Source: CADCTB01 sp038214685 (GTDB lineage: Bacteria; Actinomycetota; Acidimicrobiia; Acidimicrobiales; AC-14). From it: a DNA stretch of 29,204 nucleotides. Of this stretch, positions 13,753 through 23,126 are shown in pieces (the first letter of the stretch is position 1; each line of letters opens with the position of its first letter). The position numbers were made by a program, and so were the translations under genes. Location of the stretch: assembly GCA_038214685.1 (NCBI GenBank), contig JBBQRO010000033.1, forward strand, positions 1 to 29,204. The letters run 5' to 3'. The notes under the pieces are model-generated. The model was not told the DNA's origin. It saw only the letters and a list, made by a program, of their open reading frames with translations, and made no database searches.

Positions 13753-16503
13753 TCAGCCGGTGTTGCGTAGTCCGTTGGCGATGCCGTTGACCGTCAGCAT
13801 CAGCGCCCGCTGCAGCTCGGAGTCGGCCAAATCACTGTTGCGTAGCCGGGCCAAGAGCGACACCTGGAGGTAGCTGATGGGGTCGAGGTAGGCATCTCGT
13901 ATCTCCAGCGTCCGCCGGAGCAGCGGGTGGCGGTCGAGCAGCCGGTCCCGCCCGGTCAGCGACAGCACCTGGGCGACGGTGCGCCGGTGCTCCTCTGCGA
14001 TGCGCTCGAAAATGCCGTGAAGCGACGGATCGGCCAGACGCTCAACGTAGCGCCAGGCGATGTCGAGGTCGGTCTTGAACAGCACCATCTCCACGTTGGA
14101 GATGAACGCCCGGAAGAAGTGCCACTCCTGGTACATGCCGGTGAGGCGCTCCGACAGGCCAACAGTTCGCGCCTGCTCGAGCCCGGCGCCCACCCCGTAC
14201 CAGCCGGGCACGATCTGGCGGGACTGGGTCCAACCGAACACCCAGGGGATGGCCCGCAGGGACTCGAGGCCCTGCAGCCGGCCACCCGCTCGGCGGATAG
14301 GGCGGGAGCCGATGTTGAGCGCGGTCAGCTCCTCGACCGGTGTGGAGGCGCGGAAGTAGTCGACGAGGCGAGGATCGTCGATCAAGTCCCTATAGGAGGC
14401 GTGCGCGGCCTCGGAGACCACGTCCATGACCTCGTCCCAGTCGTCGATCACGCTCTCGGGCACACGTGACTCCCGGTGCATCAACGAGGCCTTGATCACG
14501 GCTGCGGTGGCGAACTCGAGGTTGCGGCGGGCCAGGGTGGGCAGGCCGTACTTGTCCGAGATGACCTCCCCCTGCTCGGTGATCTTGATGGCCCCGTCGA
14601 GGGTGCCGTAGGGCTGGGCCAGGATGGCATCGCCGGTCGGGCCGCCGCCGCGACCGACGGTGCCGCCCCGACCGTGAAACAGCCGCAGCAACACGCAGTG
14701 GCGTTGGGCCACGTCGCGCAACGCGCGCTGGGCCCGGTGGATCTCCCACAGCGAGGTGGTGATCCCCGCGTCCTTGTTCGAGTCGGAGTAGCCGAGCATC
14801 ACCTCCTGCACCCCACCCCGGAGCTCGACCAGTCGGCGGTAGCCGGGGTCCGAGAGAAGCTCGTCGAGGAGGGGGCCGGCGTGACGGAGCTCCTCGACCG
14901 TCTCCAGCAGCGGCACGAAACCGATCCGGGCCACGCCGGCGGTGAGGTCGACCAGGCCCACCTCCCGGGCCAGCACCACGGCGGCGAGCACGTCGTCGCA
15001 GCCCCGGGTCATGGAGATGATGTAGCTCTCGATGGCCTCGTCGCCGAAGAGGTCGAGAGCTTCGCGCACCGTCTCGAAGAGGCAGAGCACCTCCTCGGCG
15101 TCCCCGGTGAGCCGGGTGGCGGGCGACTTCAGGGGCCGGGCCGACTGGAGCTCGGCTGAGAGGAGGGCGGCGCGCTCGACTCGCGACAGCTCGGCGTACG
15201 GCGTGTGCAGACGGTCGAAGAGGGCGGCCAGAGCGATGTGGTGGCGGTCGGCGTGCTCCCGGATATCCATGGTGGCCAGGGCCATGCCGAAGGCGGCCAC
15301 CACCCGGATGACCCGGTCGAGGCTGCCTCGGGCCACGAGGTGGCCCCGGTTCTCGAGCATCGAGGTGCGCATGACCTCCAGCTCGTCGAGCAGCTCGGCC
15401 GTGCAGGCATATTCCAGGCCGGGGCGGGGCGGGGCGCCGTCGGCCAGCCGGTGCTGGGTGTTCAGCAGCCGCTGGAGGACGTAGGAGCACTTCAGCCGGT
15501 ACGGCTCCTCGGCGTTCAGGCCGCCGTAGCGGGAGAAGACGTCGGGCAGGAACGCCCGGTCCGCGGCCAGACTGGACTTGAGCGGGGCAGAGATCTCGGC
15601 CACCCGGGTGGAGGTGCTCAGCTTGAGGACGAGGTCCTCGACCGTCGCCGTCAGCCTGCGAAGGGCCAGCCGGCGTTGCAGGCCCAGCACCTCCAGGGTG
15701 ACCTGCGGGGTGACGTTGGGGTTGCCGTCACGATCGCCACCCACCCAGGTGCCGAAGCGGATGGGGCGGGCGCGTGGGCCGAGCTCCACGCCGAGGCGGC
15801 CCAGGTGGGCGGCCAGGTCGTCGAGCAGGTCGGGCAGCACGGCGCCGAACAGGTCGTCGAGGTAGAAGACCACGGAGCTGGCCTCCTCGGCCGGCGTGGG
15901 CTTCTTCCGGCGAAGCTCGTCGGTCTGCCAGAGGAGGTCGACGACCTCGGCGATCTCCCGCTCGTCACGCCGGCGGTCGTCCTCGGTGGCCCGGGGGTTG
16001 GACCGCTGCTCCAGCAGCTCGGCGATGCGCCGCCGCTTGGCCAGGATGGACCGGCGCACCGCCTCGGTGGGATGGGCGGTGAGAACCAGGCGCAGCTCGA
16101 GGCGGTCGAGCAGACCCTCGACCTCATCGAGGGGCAGGCCGGCCTCGGCGATCTCCTCGACGGCGCGACCGAGGGGGCCATCCTCCTCGGCCAGCTGGGT
16201 GCGCTCGTCGGCCCGGTGCACCTGCTCGGCGATGTTGGCCAGGTGGAAGTAGGCCGAGAAGGCCCGCACCAGCAGCGTCGCCGTAGCCAGGTCGACGCCG
16301 GAGAGCAGCTCGTCGAGGTGGTCGGCGGTGGCGTCGGAGGAGGTGTCGCGGGTGGCCTTGCTCAGGGCGCGCACCCGCTCGACGAGGTCGAAGAGGTCCA
16401 CCCCCTCGTGGCGGACCAGGGTCTCGCCCAGGAGCCCGACGAGAAGCTTGATGTCGTGGTTGAGCGCCTCGCCCTCGAGCGACACGGGTTCGGACCCGGT
16501 CAC
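13753..16503 (-). CDS. ppc: Phosphoenolpyruvate carboxylase
   Basis: PEPC adds bicarbonate to PEP to make oxaloacetate, refilling the TCA cycle. All hallmarks are present: LVLTAHPTEAVRRS with the catalytic His (about residue 140), the MLGYSDSNKDAG segment (about 570), the mobile FHGRGGTVGRGGGPT loop (about 610), SRPIRRAG, IPWVFGWTQSRQIVPGWYGVG (about 750), and the C-terminal RNTG involved in allosteric effector binding. GTG 16503 gives 916 aa, a normal length. It avoids the overlap that ATG 16566 would make with the AIM24-like gene. No clear ribosome site is seen at either start. It lies just downstream of the AIM24-like gene on the same strand. Confidence 0.97.
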   Translation of the reverse strand: MTGSEPVSLEGEALNHDIKLLVGLLGETLVRHEGVDLFDLVERVRALSKATRDTSSDATADHLDELLSGVDLATATLLVRAFSAYFHLANIAEQVHRADERTQLAEEDGPLGRAVEEIAEAGLPLDEVEGLLDRLELRLVLTAHPTEAVRRSILAKRRRIAELLEQRSNPRATEDDRRRDEREIAEVVDLLWQTDELRRKKPTPAEEASSVVFYLDDLFGAVLPDLLDDLAAHLGRLGVELGPRARPIRFGTWVGGDRDGNPNVTPQVTLEVLGLQRRLALRRLTATVEDLVLKLSTSTRVAEISAPLKSSLAADRAFLPDVFSRYGGLNAEEPYRLKCSYVLQRLLNTQHRLADGAPPRPGLEYACTAELLDELEVMRTSMLENRGHLVARGSLDRVIRVVAAFGMALATMDIREHADRHHIALAALFDRLHTPYAELSRVERAALLSAELQSARPLKSPATRLTGDAEEVLCLFETVREALDLFGDEAIESYIISMTRGCDDVLAAVVLAREVGLVDLTAGVARIGFVPLLETVEELRHAGPLLDELLSDPGYRRLVELRGGVQEVMLGYSDSNKDAGITTSLWEIHRAQRALRDVAQRHCVLLRLFHGRGGTVGRGGGPTGDAILAQPYGTLDGAIKITEQGEVISDKYGLPTLARRNLEFATAAVIKASLMHRESRVPESVIDDWDEVMDVVSEAAHASYRDLIDDPRLVDYFRASTPVEELTALNIGSRPIRRAGGRLQGLESLRAIPWVFGWTQSRQIVPGWYGVGAGLEQARTVGLSERLTGMYQEWHFFRAFISNVEMVLFKTDLDIAWRYVERLADPSLHGIFERIAEEHRRTVAQVLSLTGRDRLLDRHPLLRRTLEIRDAYLDPISYLQVSLLARLRNSDLADSELQRALMLTVNGIANGLRNTG

Positions 16504-16516
16504 CGCAGGGAGGTCG

Positions 16517-17236
16517 TCATCGTCCGAGGAAGCTGCCGAGCACACCCGAGGCGCCACCCGTCTCACCGGGCATGATCTGACGGATCCACGCCTGGAGGGC
16601 GGAGGGGTTACGGGACTGGGTCATGACCCAGCCCGGCCCGGTGAAGTCGAACACGAACCCCTCCCCCGACTTCAGGGTCTGGATGACGCCGCCGGCCACC
16701 TTGCGGATCTGGCTGGTGGTCGACGGGTCGAAGGCCACCACGTGGCCCGTGTCGACGGTCACCGTCTCCCCAGCGGCCAGGTGGACGGTGTCGATGGCGC
16801 CGTAGCAGGCCAGGAGCACGGTGCCCGCCCCGGACGCCCGGATGAGGAAGCCGCCCTCGCCGCCGAACAGGTTCTTGAACCCGCCCCACTTGGTGTCGAG
16901 CTCCACGCCGGCCGCCGACGCCAGCCAGCAGCCTTTGGTGATCGACAGGGGCCGGTCGGGCGTGACCTCCGACGTCACTACGTCGCCCGCCAGGTGGTGG
17001 GCCACGTCGACCCAGCCTCCGGCCGCCGGGGCGGTGAAGGTGGAGACGAAGAGGCTCTCCCCGCCGAGGACGGACCGCTTCAGGCCCTTCATCACCCCGC
17101 CCTGGGTGCTCGATGCCACGCCCACGCCGGATGAGGTGGCCATCATGGCTCCCGATTCGGCTCGGATCTGCTCGTTGCCGTCGAGGGCGATGCGCGCGAC
17201 CGCGAAAGACGGGCGGTGGCGGATGGCGACGTCCAT
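16517..17236 (-). CDS. AIM24/YP_TIGR00266-type beta-sandwich protein
   Basis: A 239-aa protein of the AIM24 family (TIGR00266-like). It is Gly-rich with alternating strands: DVAIRHRPSFAVARIALDGNEQIRAESGAMMATS, MKGLKRSVLGGESLFVSTFTAP, LSITKGCWLASAAGVELDTKWGGFKNLFGGEGGFLIRASGAGTVLLACYGAI, and VDTGHVVAFD. The family name derives from a yeast mitochondrial protein; the bacterial role is not established. The ATG at 17236 is supported by a TAACGT -10 box ending 7 nt upstream (leaderless type) and by the normal family N-terminus. It is divergent from the ABC-F gene across only 48 bp. Confidence 0.9.
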   Translation of the reverse strand: MDVAIRHRPSFAVARIALDGNEQIRAESGAMMATSSGVGVASSTQGGVMKGLKRSVLGGESLFVSTFTAPAAGGWVDVAHHLAGDVVTSEVTPDRPLSITKGCWLASAAGVELDTKWGGFKNLFGGEGGFLIRASGAGTVLLACYGAIDTVHLAAGETVTVDTGHVVAFDPSTTSQIRKVAGGVIQTLKSGEGFVFDFTGPGWVMTQSRNPSALQAWIRQIMPGETGGASGVLGSFLGR

Positions 17237-17243
17237 GCCGCGG

Positions 17244-17279
17244 ACGTTACCGGGTTGGGGGCGGCCCATCCCGTAGCTT
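17244..17279. promoter_or_regulatory. Divergent leaderless-type promoters of the AIM24-like and ABC-F genes
   Basis: In this 48-bp gap the minus strand has TAACGT (17244-17249), 7 nt from ATG 17236. The plus strand has TAGCTT (17274-17279), 5 nt from ATG 17285 and 8 nt from ATG 17288. Both transcripts would start at or near the start codon, and the two -35 regions must overlap. Confidence 0.45.
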
Positions 17280-17284
17280 CGGTC

Positions 17285-18913
<1,629 letters not shown>

Positions 18914-18990
18914 CGAGCAGCAGTGCGGCTCCCGCCACCCACACCGCGAGGCCCTCCCGCCCACGCCGGTGGCGCCCCAGCACCATGTGC

Positions 18991-19020
18991 TGACGGTACC
19001 GACCGGGGGGCCGCTACCGT
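18991..19020 (+). promoter_or_regulatory. Promoter of the lipoprotein amidase gene
   Basis: TGACGG (18991-18996) and TACCGT (19015-19020) are spaced by 18 bp. The -10 box ends 8 nt before GTG 19029, so the mRNA is probably leaderless or has only 1-2 leader bases. Confidence 0.45.
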
Positions 19021-19028
19021 GCCAAGGC

Positions 19029-20003
19029 GTGCGACTGCGCCCGGTGATCTTCGCCCTCGTTGCCCTGGTGACGGCTGCGGCCTGCAGCTCCGGCGACGAT
19101 CCGGACGCGGCGAGAGGGCGGGCGGCCGAGCCGGCGCCCATCACCGTTGCGCCCGTTCCGCCTCCGACCACCGAGCCCGATCCGGCCACCGCCACCGCCG
19201 TCGTCACCCCCGAGGGCATCGTCGTCCCGGTCATCTCCCGGGCAGGTGACGGATGGATGGTGCGAACGCCGTGCAACGCCACCGCCACGTTGACCGGGGC
19301 CCGAGGCCGATCGGCCGGGGCGCCGGCCGTCGTGCTCGACCCGGGCCACGGAGGGGCCGAGCCCGGGGCGGTGTCGCCCTCCGGCCTGGCCGAGGCGGGC
19401 GTCAACCTGGCCGTGGCCCGCCATGCCCAGACCGCCCTCGAGGCTGCCGGCGTGACCACCCTGCTGACGCGTACGGGCGACTACGAGGTGGCGCTGGCCA
19501 CCCGCTCCGAGCTGGCCCGCAGCGTGGCGCCCAAGGCGTTCGTGTCCATCCACCACAACGCCGAACCGGACGGGCCGCGCGACACCCCGGGCGCCGAGAC
19601 CTACTACCAGATCGGCTCGGCGGACTCGAAGCGCCTGGCCGGGCTGGTGTACGAGGAGATCGTCAGGGCCATGTCGCAGTACCGGGTGGCCTGGGTGGCC
19701 GATCGCGACGCAGGCGCCAAGTACCGCCCGGGGCGCAACGGCGACTACTACGCCATGCTGCGCCAGCCCGGGAAGGTGGTGAGCGTCCTGGCCGAGCTGG
19801 CCTTCATCTCCAACCCGGCCGAGGCCGAGCTCATCTCTCGGCCCGACGTGCAGCGGGTCGAGGGCGAGGCGGTGGCCAGGGGCATCGTCCGGTACCTCTC
19901 CACCGGGGACCCGGGCTCGGGGTTCGTGGAGCCCTACCCCCGCGTCGATCCTCCCTCGGGGCCGGGGGACCCCGGCCGGGCCTGCCGCGACCCCCAGTTG
20001 TGA
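19029..20003 (+). CDS. Lipoprotein N-acetylmuramoyl-L-alanine amidase (Amidase_3)
   Basis: This 324-aa zinc amidase cuts between N-acetylmuramic acid and L-alanine in peptidoglycan. It has a lipoprotein signal peptide: VRLRPVIFALVALVTAAAC, with the lipobox Cys at residue 19, then a Ser/Pro/Thr linker. The catalytic domain has VVLDPGHGGAEPGAVSPSGLAEAGVNLAVA with the first zinc His and the Glu ligand, TLLTRTGD, VSIHHNAEPD with the second zinc-site His, and VLAELAFISNPAEAELI with the catalytic Glu. Starting at GTG 19029 puts the signal peptide at the N-terminus; an in-frame start at 18969 would bury it. Likely exported and lipid-anchored, acting in cell-wall turnover or division. Confidence 0.93.
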   Translation: MRLRPVIFALVALVTAAACSSGDDPDAARGRAAEPAPITVAPVPPPTTEPDPATATAVVTPEGIVVPVISRAGDGWMVRTPCNATATLTGARGRSAGAPAVVLDPGHGGAEPGAVSPSGLAEAGVNLAVARHAQTALEAAGVTTLLTRTGDYEVALATRSELARSVAPKAFVSIHHNAEPDGPRDTPGAETYYQIGSADSKRLAGLVYEEIVRAMSQYRVAWVADRDAGAKYRPGRNGDYYAMLRQPGKVVSVLAELAFISNPAEAELISRPDVQRVEGEAVARGIVRYLSTGDPGSGFVEPYPRVDPPSGPGDPGRACRDPQL

Positions 20004-20005
20004 CT

Positions 20006-20011
20006 TAGGGT
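20006..20011 (+). promoter_or_regulatory. Leaderless-type -10 box (TAGGGT) for the FKBP gene
   Basis: TAGGGT lies 3 nt after the amidase stop and 5 nt before ATG 20017. It may give the FKBP gene its own leaderless transcript. No -35 is evident. Confidence 0.3.
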
Positions 20012-20016
20012 ATGAG

Positions 20017-20397
20017 ATGACTGACGCCACCAAGCCCCAGGTACAGGTTCCCCCAAACGAGGCTCCTCCCACCGAGCTCGTCACCGAGGATCTGGTCGAA
20101 GGCACCGGCCCCGAGGCGGTGGCCGGCCAGAACGTCCAGGTCCACTACGTGGGCGTAGCCTGGAGCACGAACAAGCAGTTCGACGCATCGTGGGACCGCC
20201 CCGGATCGTTCAGCTTCCCGTTGGGCGGCGGCCGGGTCATCGCCGGCTGGGACCAGGGCGTGGCCGGCATGAAGGTCGGGGGCCGCCGCAAGATCACCAT
20301 TCCGCCCCACCTGGGCTACGGCGACGCCGGGGCGCGCGGGGCCATCAAGGGCGGCGAGACCCTGATCTTCGTCGTCGACCTCCTCGGCGTCGGCTGA
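20017..20397 (+). CDS. FKBP-type peptidyl-prolyl cis-trans isomerase
   Basis: A 126-aa single-domain FKBP that speeds cis-trans isomerisation at proline and assists folding. Typical strings are LVEGTGPEAVAGQNVQVHYVGVAW, FDASWDRPGSFSFPLGGGRVIAGWDQGVAGMKVGGRRKITIPPHLGYGDAGARGAIKGGETLIFVVDLLGV. Key active-site residues of the FKBP pocket are present: Tyr of HYVG, Asp of FDAS, Phe of FSF, Val-Ile of RVI, Trp of AGW, and the Tyr of LGYG. There is no signal peptide, so it is cytoplasmic, unlike the lipoprotein amidase before it. A weak hairpin (CCAACC 20412-20417 with GGTTGG 20428-20433) follows the stop. Confidence 0.95.
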   Translation: MTDATKPQVQVPPNEAPPTELVTEDLVEGTGPEAVAGQNVQVHYVGVAWSTNKQFDASWDRPGSFSFPLGGGRVIAGWDQGVAGMKVGGRRKITIPPHLGYGDAGARGAIKGGETLIFVVDLLGVG

Positions 20398-20437
20398 CCC
20401 CGATCCCCCCACCAACCTCGCGACCACGGTTGGGCTG

Positions 20438-21106
20438 ATGCCCCTTTCGCAGTTCGGTGGGCCCCGGGGGCCCAAGGGGTGGGTCGCCGCCCATGTCGTC
20501 GCCCGCCTGACCGGTGAGGCCAACCGGTGGATGGTCGACTGCCTGGCTGTCGCCGGTCACGACCGGGTGCTCGACGTGGGATGCGGTCCCGGCCTGGCCG
20601 TGGCCTACGCCGCAGTGATCAGCCGTGGCCCGGTGGTGGGTGTGGACGCCTCCGACACCATGGTCCGCCACGCCCGCCGCCGGAACCGCGCCGCGCTGCG
20701 CCAGGGGCGGGTGGAGATCCACCGGGCCGACGCAGCCCGGCTGCCCTTCCCCGACGGGTCGTTCACCACGGTCGGCTCCCTGAACTCCCTCCAGTTCTGG
20801 GCCGAACCCGACACAGGGTTGATCGAGCTGTACCGGGTACTCGAGCCCGGCGGACGGGTGGCGGTGGTCCTGATGGCCCGCAGCGACGAGCCGCCCGGGC
20901 CGGGCGACCCACCGTGGGTGGCGGAGACGGCCGACCGGATGCGCTCGGCCGGCTTCGCCGACCTCCAGATGGCCTCCCGAAGCTTCGGAGGCGTGCTCCA
21001 CCGGGCCCTGCTGGGTGTCCGGCCCGCGGCCGGGAGCCCGGAAAGAGAGAGTGGCGCCCCCCTCGACCCCACGGCGGACGGGGTGAGGGGGGGCGCCGGT
21101 CCCTAG
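20438..21106 (+). CDS. Class I SAM-dependent methyltransferase
   Basis: A 222-aa methyltransferase with motif I VLDVGCGPGLAVAYAA, the acidic motif II VVGVDASDTMV, VEIHRADAARLPFPDGSF (motif III), and SLNSLQFWAEPDTGLIELYRVLEPGGRVAVVLM (motif IV/V). It resembles the Methyltransf_11 / UbiE-like group acting on small molecules; the substrate is unknown. It begins 41 bp after the FKBP gene. The last 18 residues are encoded inside a strong hairpin (21053-21097) and have little family support. A TetR regulator follows after 42 bp. Confidence 0.88.
   Translation: MPLSQFGGPRGPKGWVAAHVVARLTGEANRWMVDCLAVAGHDRVLDVGCGPGLAVAYAAVISRGPVVGVDASDTMVRHARRRNRAALRQGRVEIHRADAARLPFPDGSFTTVGSLNSLQFWAEPDTGLIELYRVLEPGGRVAVVLMARSDEPPGPGDPPWVAETADRMRSAGFADLQMASRSFGGVLHRALLGVRPAAGSPERESGAPLDPTADGVRGGAGP
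21053..21097 (+). terminator. Long GC hairpin inside the methyltransferase 3' end
   Basis: GGCGCCCCCCTC (21053-21064) pairs with GAGGGGGGGCGCC (21085-21097), leaving one bulged G. Inside, ACCCC (21066-21070) pairs with GGGGT (21080-21084) around a 9-nt loop. It lies within the last codons and ends 9 nt before the stop, so it probably terminates this transcript before the TetR promoter. Confidence 0.55.
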
Positions 21107-21123
21107 TATACGTACGATGTACG
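21107..21123 (+). promoter_or_regulatory. Promoter/operator region of the TetR gene
   Basis: TATACG (21107-21112) can serve as a -10 box. It overlaps a perfect inverted repeat, CGTAC-GAT-GTACG (21111-21123). A TetR-type dimer bound there would block transcription of its own gene. The gene starts at TTG 21149, with a GGGGGGCGG purine stretch upstream. Confidence 0.4.
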
Positions 21124-21148
21124 GCTTGTCGAGTCGGGGGGCGGAACT

Positions 21149-21880
21149 TTGATCAGAGCCACCCTCAACGCCGAGGGGATCTTCCGCGCCGCGCTGCGCC
21201 TGGTCGACGCCCAGGGACTCGAGGCCCTGACCATGCGGGCCCTCGCCGCCGACATGGGCGTGGCCCCCATGACCCTCTACGGCCACGTGCCCAACAAGGA
21301 CGACGTGCTGCTGGGCGTGGTGAACCTCGTCGCCGAGGAGATCGGCCTGCCCTGCCCGGGCACGCCACCATGGGACGCGCTGAGGAGCGTCAGCCGGGAG
21401 TTCCGCCGGGTGGCGCTGCGACACCCGAACCTGGTGCCCCTGATCGTCGAGCGGCCCCCAACCGGCTCGGCCGGCCTGCGCACCCTGGAGGCCGCGCTCG
21501 ACGCCCTCCGACGGGCCGGGATCGAGCCGGCCCTGACCGCGCCGGCCTACCGGATCATGTCCTCCTTCGCCATCGGCTTCGTGTCCCTCGAATGCGGCGG
21601 GTACTTCCGGCCGGTCGACGTGTCCGCCGGGGGCCACATCGCTCCCATCGACCTCTCCGCCGTCCCCCGCATCGCCGAGGTCGCGCCCTACCTGGCCGAC
21701 TGGGACGCCGACGCTGAGTTCGAGACGGGCCTGGACGTGCTGATCAGCGTGCTGGCCGGCTGGGCGGCCTCAGCCGGGCCGGGCCAGGTGGTGGAGGGCG
21801 ACGGCCGCAGCGGTGGCCACGTTCAGCGAGTCGACGCCCGGGCTCATGGCGATCCTGACCCGGTGATCGGCCGCCCGTAG
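21149..21880 (+). CDS. TetR family transcriptional regulator
   Basis: The 243-aa protein starts with the TetR HTH: IFRAALRLVDAQGLEALTMRALAADMGVAPMTLYGHVPNKDDVLLGVV (about residues 10-57). A ligand/dimer domain follows with helices (WDALRSVSREFRRVALRHPNLVPLIVERPP..., AYRIMSSFAIGFVSLECGGYF), of the TetR C-terminal type linked to tetracycline/actinorhodin-like regulators. The fold should end near VLISVLAGWAASAG (about base 21780). The last roughly 33 residues (GDGRSGGHVQRVDARAHGDPD) run antisense into the SpoU gene (111-bp overlap) and have no family support. It starts at TTG 21149 and is expected to repress itself at 21107-21123; other targets are unknown. Confidence 0.88.
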   Translation: MIRATLNAEGIFRAALRLVDAQGLEALTMRALAADMGVAPMTLYGHVPNKDDVLLGVVNLVAEEIGLPCPGTPPWDALRSVSREFRRVALRHPNLVPLIVERPPTGSAGLRTLEAALDALRRAGIEPALTAPAYRIMSSFAIGFVSLECGGYFRPVDVSAGGHIAPIDLSAVPRIAEVAPYLADWDADAEFETGLDVLISVLAGWAASAGPGQVVEGDGRSGGHVQRVDARAHGDPDPVIGRP

Positions 21881-22603
21881 GGCGTCGTCGGACAGGCCGG
21901 GCCCCTCGGCGCCGACCAAAAGCACCTGCCGGGGCCGGCACAGGACAGTTCGCACGTCGTCGGCGCCTGGTGCGGGCGTGAGGGCCAGTACCTCGAAGCC
22001 CAGGTGCCGCAGACGATCGACCGCCTCCACCGCCCGGGGCACCCGGGCATGGGGAATGCGCAGGACCTGGCCCATCGACACCCGGACCGACCGGCGGTAG
22101 AGCGGATCGGCCGACGTGGCGTCGAGGATCACGCCGCCCACACCGAACGCGGCGGCGTTTCGGAACAGGGAGCCGAGGTTCTCGTTGTCGGTCACCCCCT
22201 CGGCCATGACGACGAGGTCAGCGCTCTCCGCCACCTCAGCCAGGCTGGGCTGCGGGCGCCGGTCGGCCGACGCCAGCGCACCACGGTGGAAGTGGAACCC
22301 CGTCACCGAGGTCATCAGGGTCTGGCTCCCGCAGAAGACGGGAGCCTCAATCCCGGCCAGGTGGCTCTCCAGCGCGTCCAGCCCCTGGGTGGTCACCAGG
22401 ACGGCTCGCACCGGATAGCGCGACAACAGCAGTTGGCGGATAACCAGCGCCCCCTCGGCCACGAAGAACCCGTGGCCGGCGCCGTCGGCTCCTTCCCGGT
22501 GCCGGCGCATGTCGGGATCGTTGAGGGCGAAGAAGTCGGCGAGGCGCGGATCGGCGGGGTCGTCGACCGGCTGCGGTTGAAGTCTCAACTTTCTCGATAC
22601 CAT
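21770..22603 (-). CDS. SpoU/TrmH family RNA 2'-O-methyltransferase
   Basis: This 277-aa protein matches SpoU/TrmH (SPOUT) methyltransferases, which put a 2'-O-methyl group on tRNA or 23S rRNA using SAM. The N-terminal substrate domain has GHGFFVAEGALVIRQLLLSRYPVRAVLVT. The knotted catalytic domain has motif 1 AEGVTDNENLGSLFRNAAAFGVGGVILDATSADPLYRRSVRVSMG (Asn and Arg catalytic residues), motif 2 VLLVGAEGPGLSD, and motif 3 VRIAMSPGVDSLNVATAAAVALHHL. The target nucleotide is not predictable. ATG 22603 is chosen because further upstream the frame is antisense to marR. Its start is 6 bp from the divergent MarR GTG, and the presumed MarR operator lies in its first codons. Confidence 0.92.
   Translation of the reverse strand: MVSRKLRLQPQPVDDPADPRLADFFALNDPDMRRHREGADGAGHGFFVAEGALVIRQLLLSRYPVRAVLVTTQGLDALESHLAGIEAPVFCGSQTLMTSVTGFHFHRGALASADRRPQPSLAEVAESADLVVMAEGVTDNENLGSLFRNAAAFGVGGVILDATSADPLYRRSVRVSMGQVLRIPHARVPRAVEAVDRLRHLGFEVLALTPAPGADDVRTVLCRPRQVLLVGAEGPGLSDDALRAADHRVRIAMSPGVDSLNVATAAAVALHHLARPG
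22576..22601 (+). promoter_or_regulatory. MarR-type operator and -10 box inside the spoU-like 5' end
   Basis: GTTGA-AGTC-TCAAC (22576-22589) is a perfect 5-bp inverted repeat of the size MarR dimers bind. TTGAAG (22577-22582) and GATACC (22596-22601) could be -35 and -10 boxes, but with a short 13-bp spacing. The -10 ends 8 nt before the MarR GTG (22610), giving a leaderless mRNA. Autorepression is inferred. Confidence 0.4.
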
Positions 22604-22609
22604 GGATGC

Positions 22610-23071
22610 GTGCCCGGGACGAAGTGGTTGAGCCAGGACGAGCAGCGGACGTGGCGGGCGTTCCTGACCGCCATGCGTCTCCTGACCGACCAGCTCGACC
22701 GGGAGCTCCAGCGGGATGCCGACATGCCCCACACCTACTACGAACTCCTCGTTGCCCTGTCCGAGGCGCCCGGCCGGACCCTCCGCATGAACCAGTTGGC
22801 CGACGTCTGCCAGTCGTCGCGCAGCCGCCTGTCGCATGCGGTGACCCGCCTCGAGGAAGCAGGGTGGGTGCGCCGTGAGGCCTGCCCGACCGACAAGCGG
22901 GGCGCCCATGCGGTGATGACCGAGCAGGGCTTCGCCGCCATCGAGGCCGCGGCGCCCGGTCACGTCGAGGGGGTCCGCCGCTACCTGTTCGACGTCCTCA
23001 CCCCCGCCCAGATCGAACAGCTGGGTCAGATCAGCGCCGCCATCAGCGACGGCCTGCTCGAGGCCGATTGA
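22610..23071 (+). CDS. MarR family transcriptional regulator
   Basis: A 153-aa winged-helix regulator: WLSQDEQRTWRAFLTAMRLLTDQLDRELQ (dimer helix), MPHTYYELLVALSEAPGRTLRMNQLADVCQSSRSRLSHAVTRLEEAGWVRREACPTDKRGAHAVMTEQG (HTH, then the wing with the conserved DKRG-type Asp/Arg), and a C-terminal dimer helix. The start is GTG 22610; an ATG at 22602 is in another frame. The ligand and targets are unknown. Its neighbours are the divergent SpoU-type gene and the large membrane protein 55 bp downstream; either could be controlled. Confidence 0.92.
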   Translation: MPGTKWLSQDEQRTWRAFLTAMRLLTDQLDRELQRDADMPHTYYELLVALSEAPGRTLRMNQLADVCQSSRSRLSHAVTRLEEAGWVRREACPTDKRGAHAVMTEQGFAAIEAAAPGHVEGVRRYLFDVLTPAQIEQLGQISAAISDGLLEAD

Positions 23072-23096
23072 CCGCCTGATCAACCGTCGAGCTTGG

Positions 23097-23111
23097 CAGG
23101 GCGGCGCCCTG
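23097..23111. promoter_or_regulatory. Palindromic hairpin between the MarR gene and the large membrane protein gene
   Basis: CAGGGC-GGC-GCCCTG is a perfect 6-bp stem with a 3-nt loop, 25 bp after the MarR stop and 15 bp before ATG 23127. It could be a small terminator or an operator, or a hairpin limiting translation of the next gene. Confidence 0.35.
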
Positions 23112-23126
23112 GAAGACTGACCGCCG

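Noticed and set aside
14476..16575. Several long plus-strand frames opposite ppc, up to 456 aa
   Set aside because: Low-complexity Gly/Val/Glu-rich translations fully antisense to a complete PEP carboxylase.
20412..20433. Hairpin CCAACC/GGTTGG after the FKBP gene as a firm terminator
   Set aside because: The 6-bp stem with a 10-nt loop and no T tract is too weak in this GC-rich context; mentioned only in the FKBP entry.
22602..22878. Plus-strand ATG 22602 as the MarR start
   Set aside because: It is in a different frame (MRARDEVVEPG...) that lacks the winged-helix motif; GTG 22610 is in frame.
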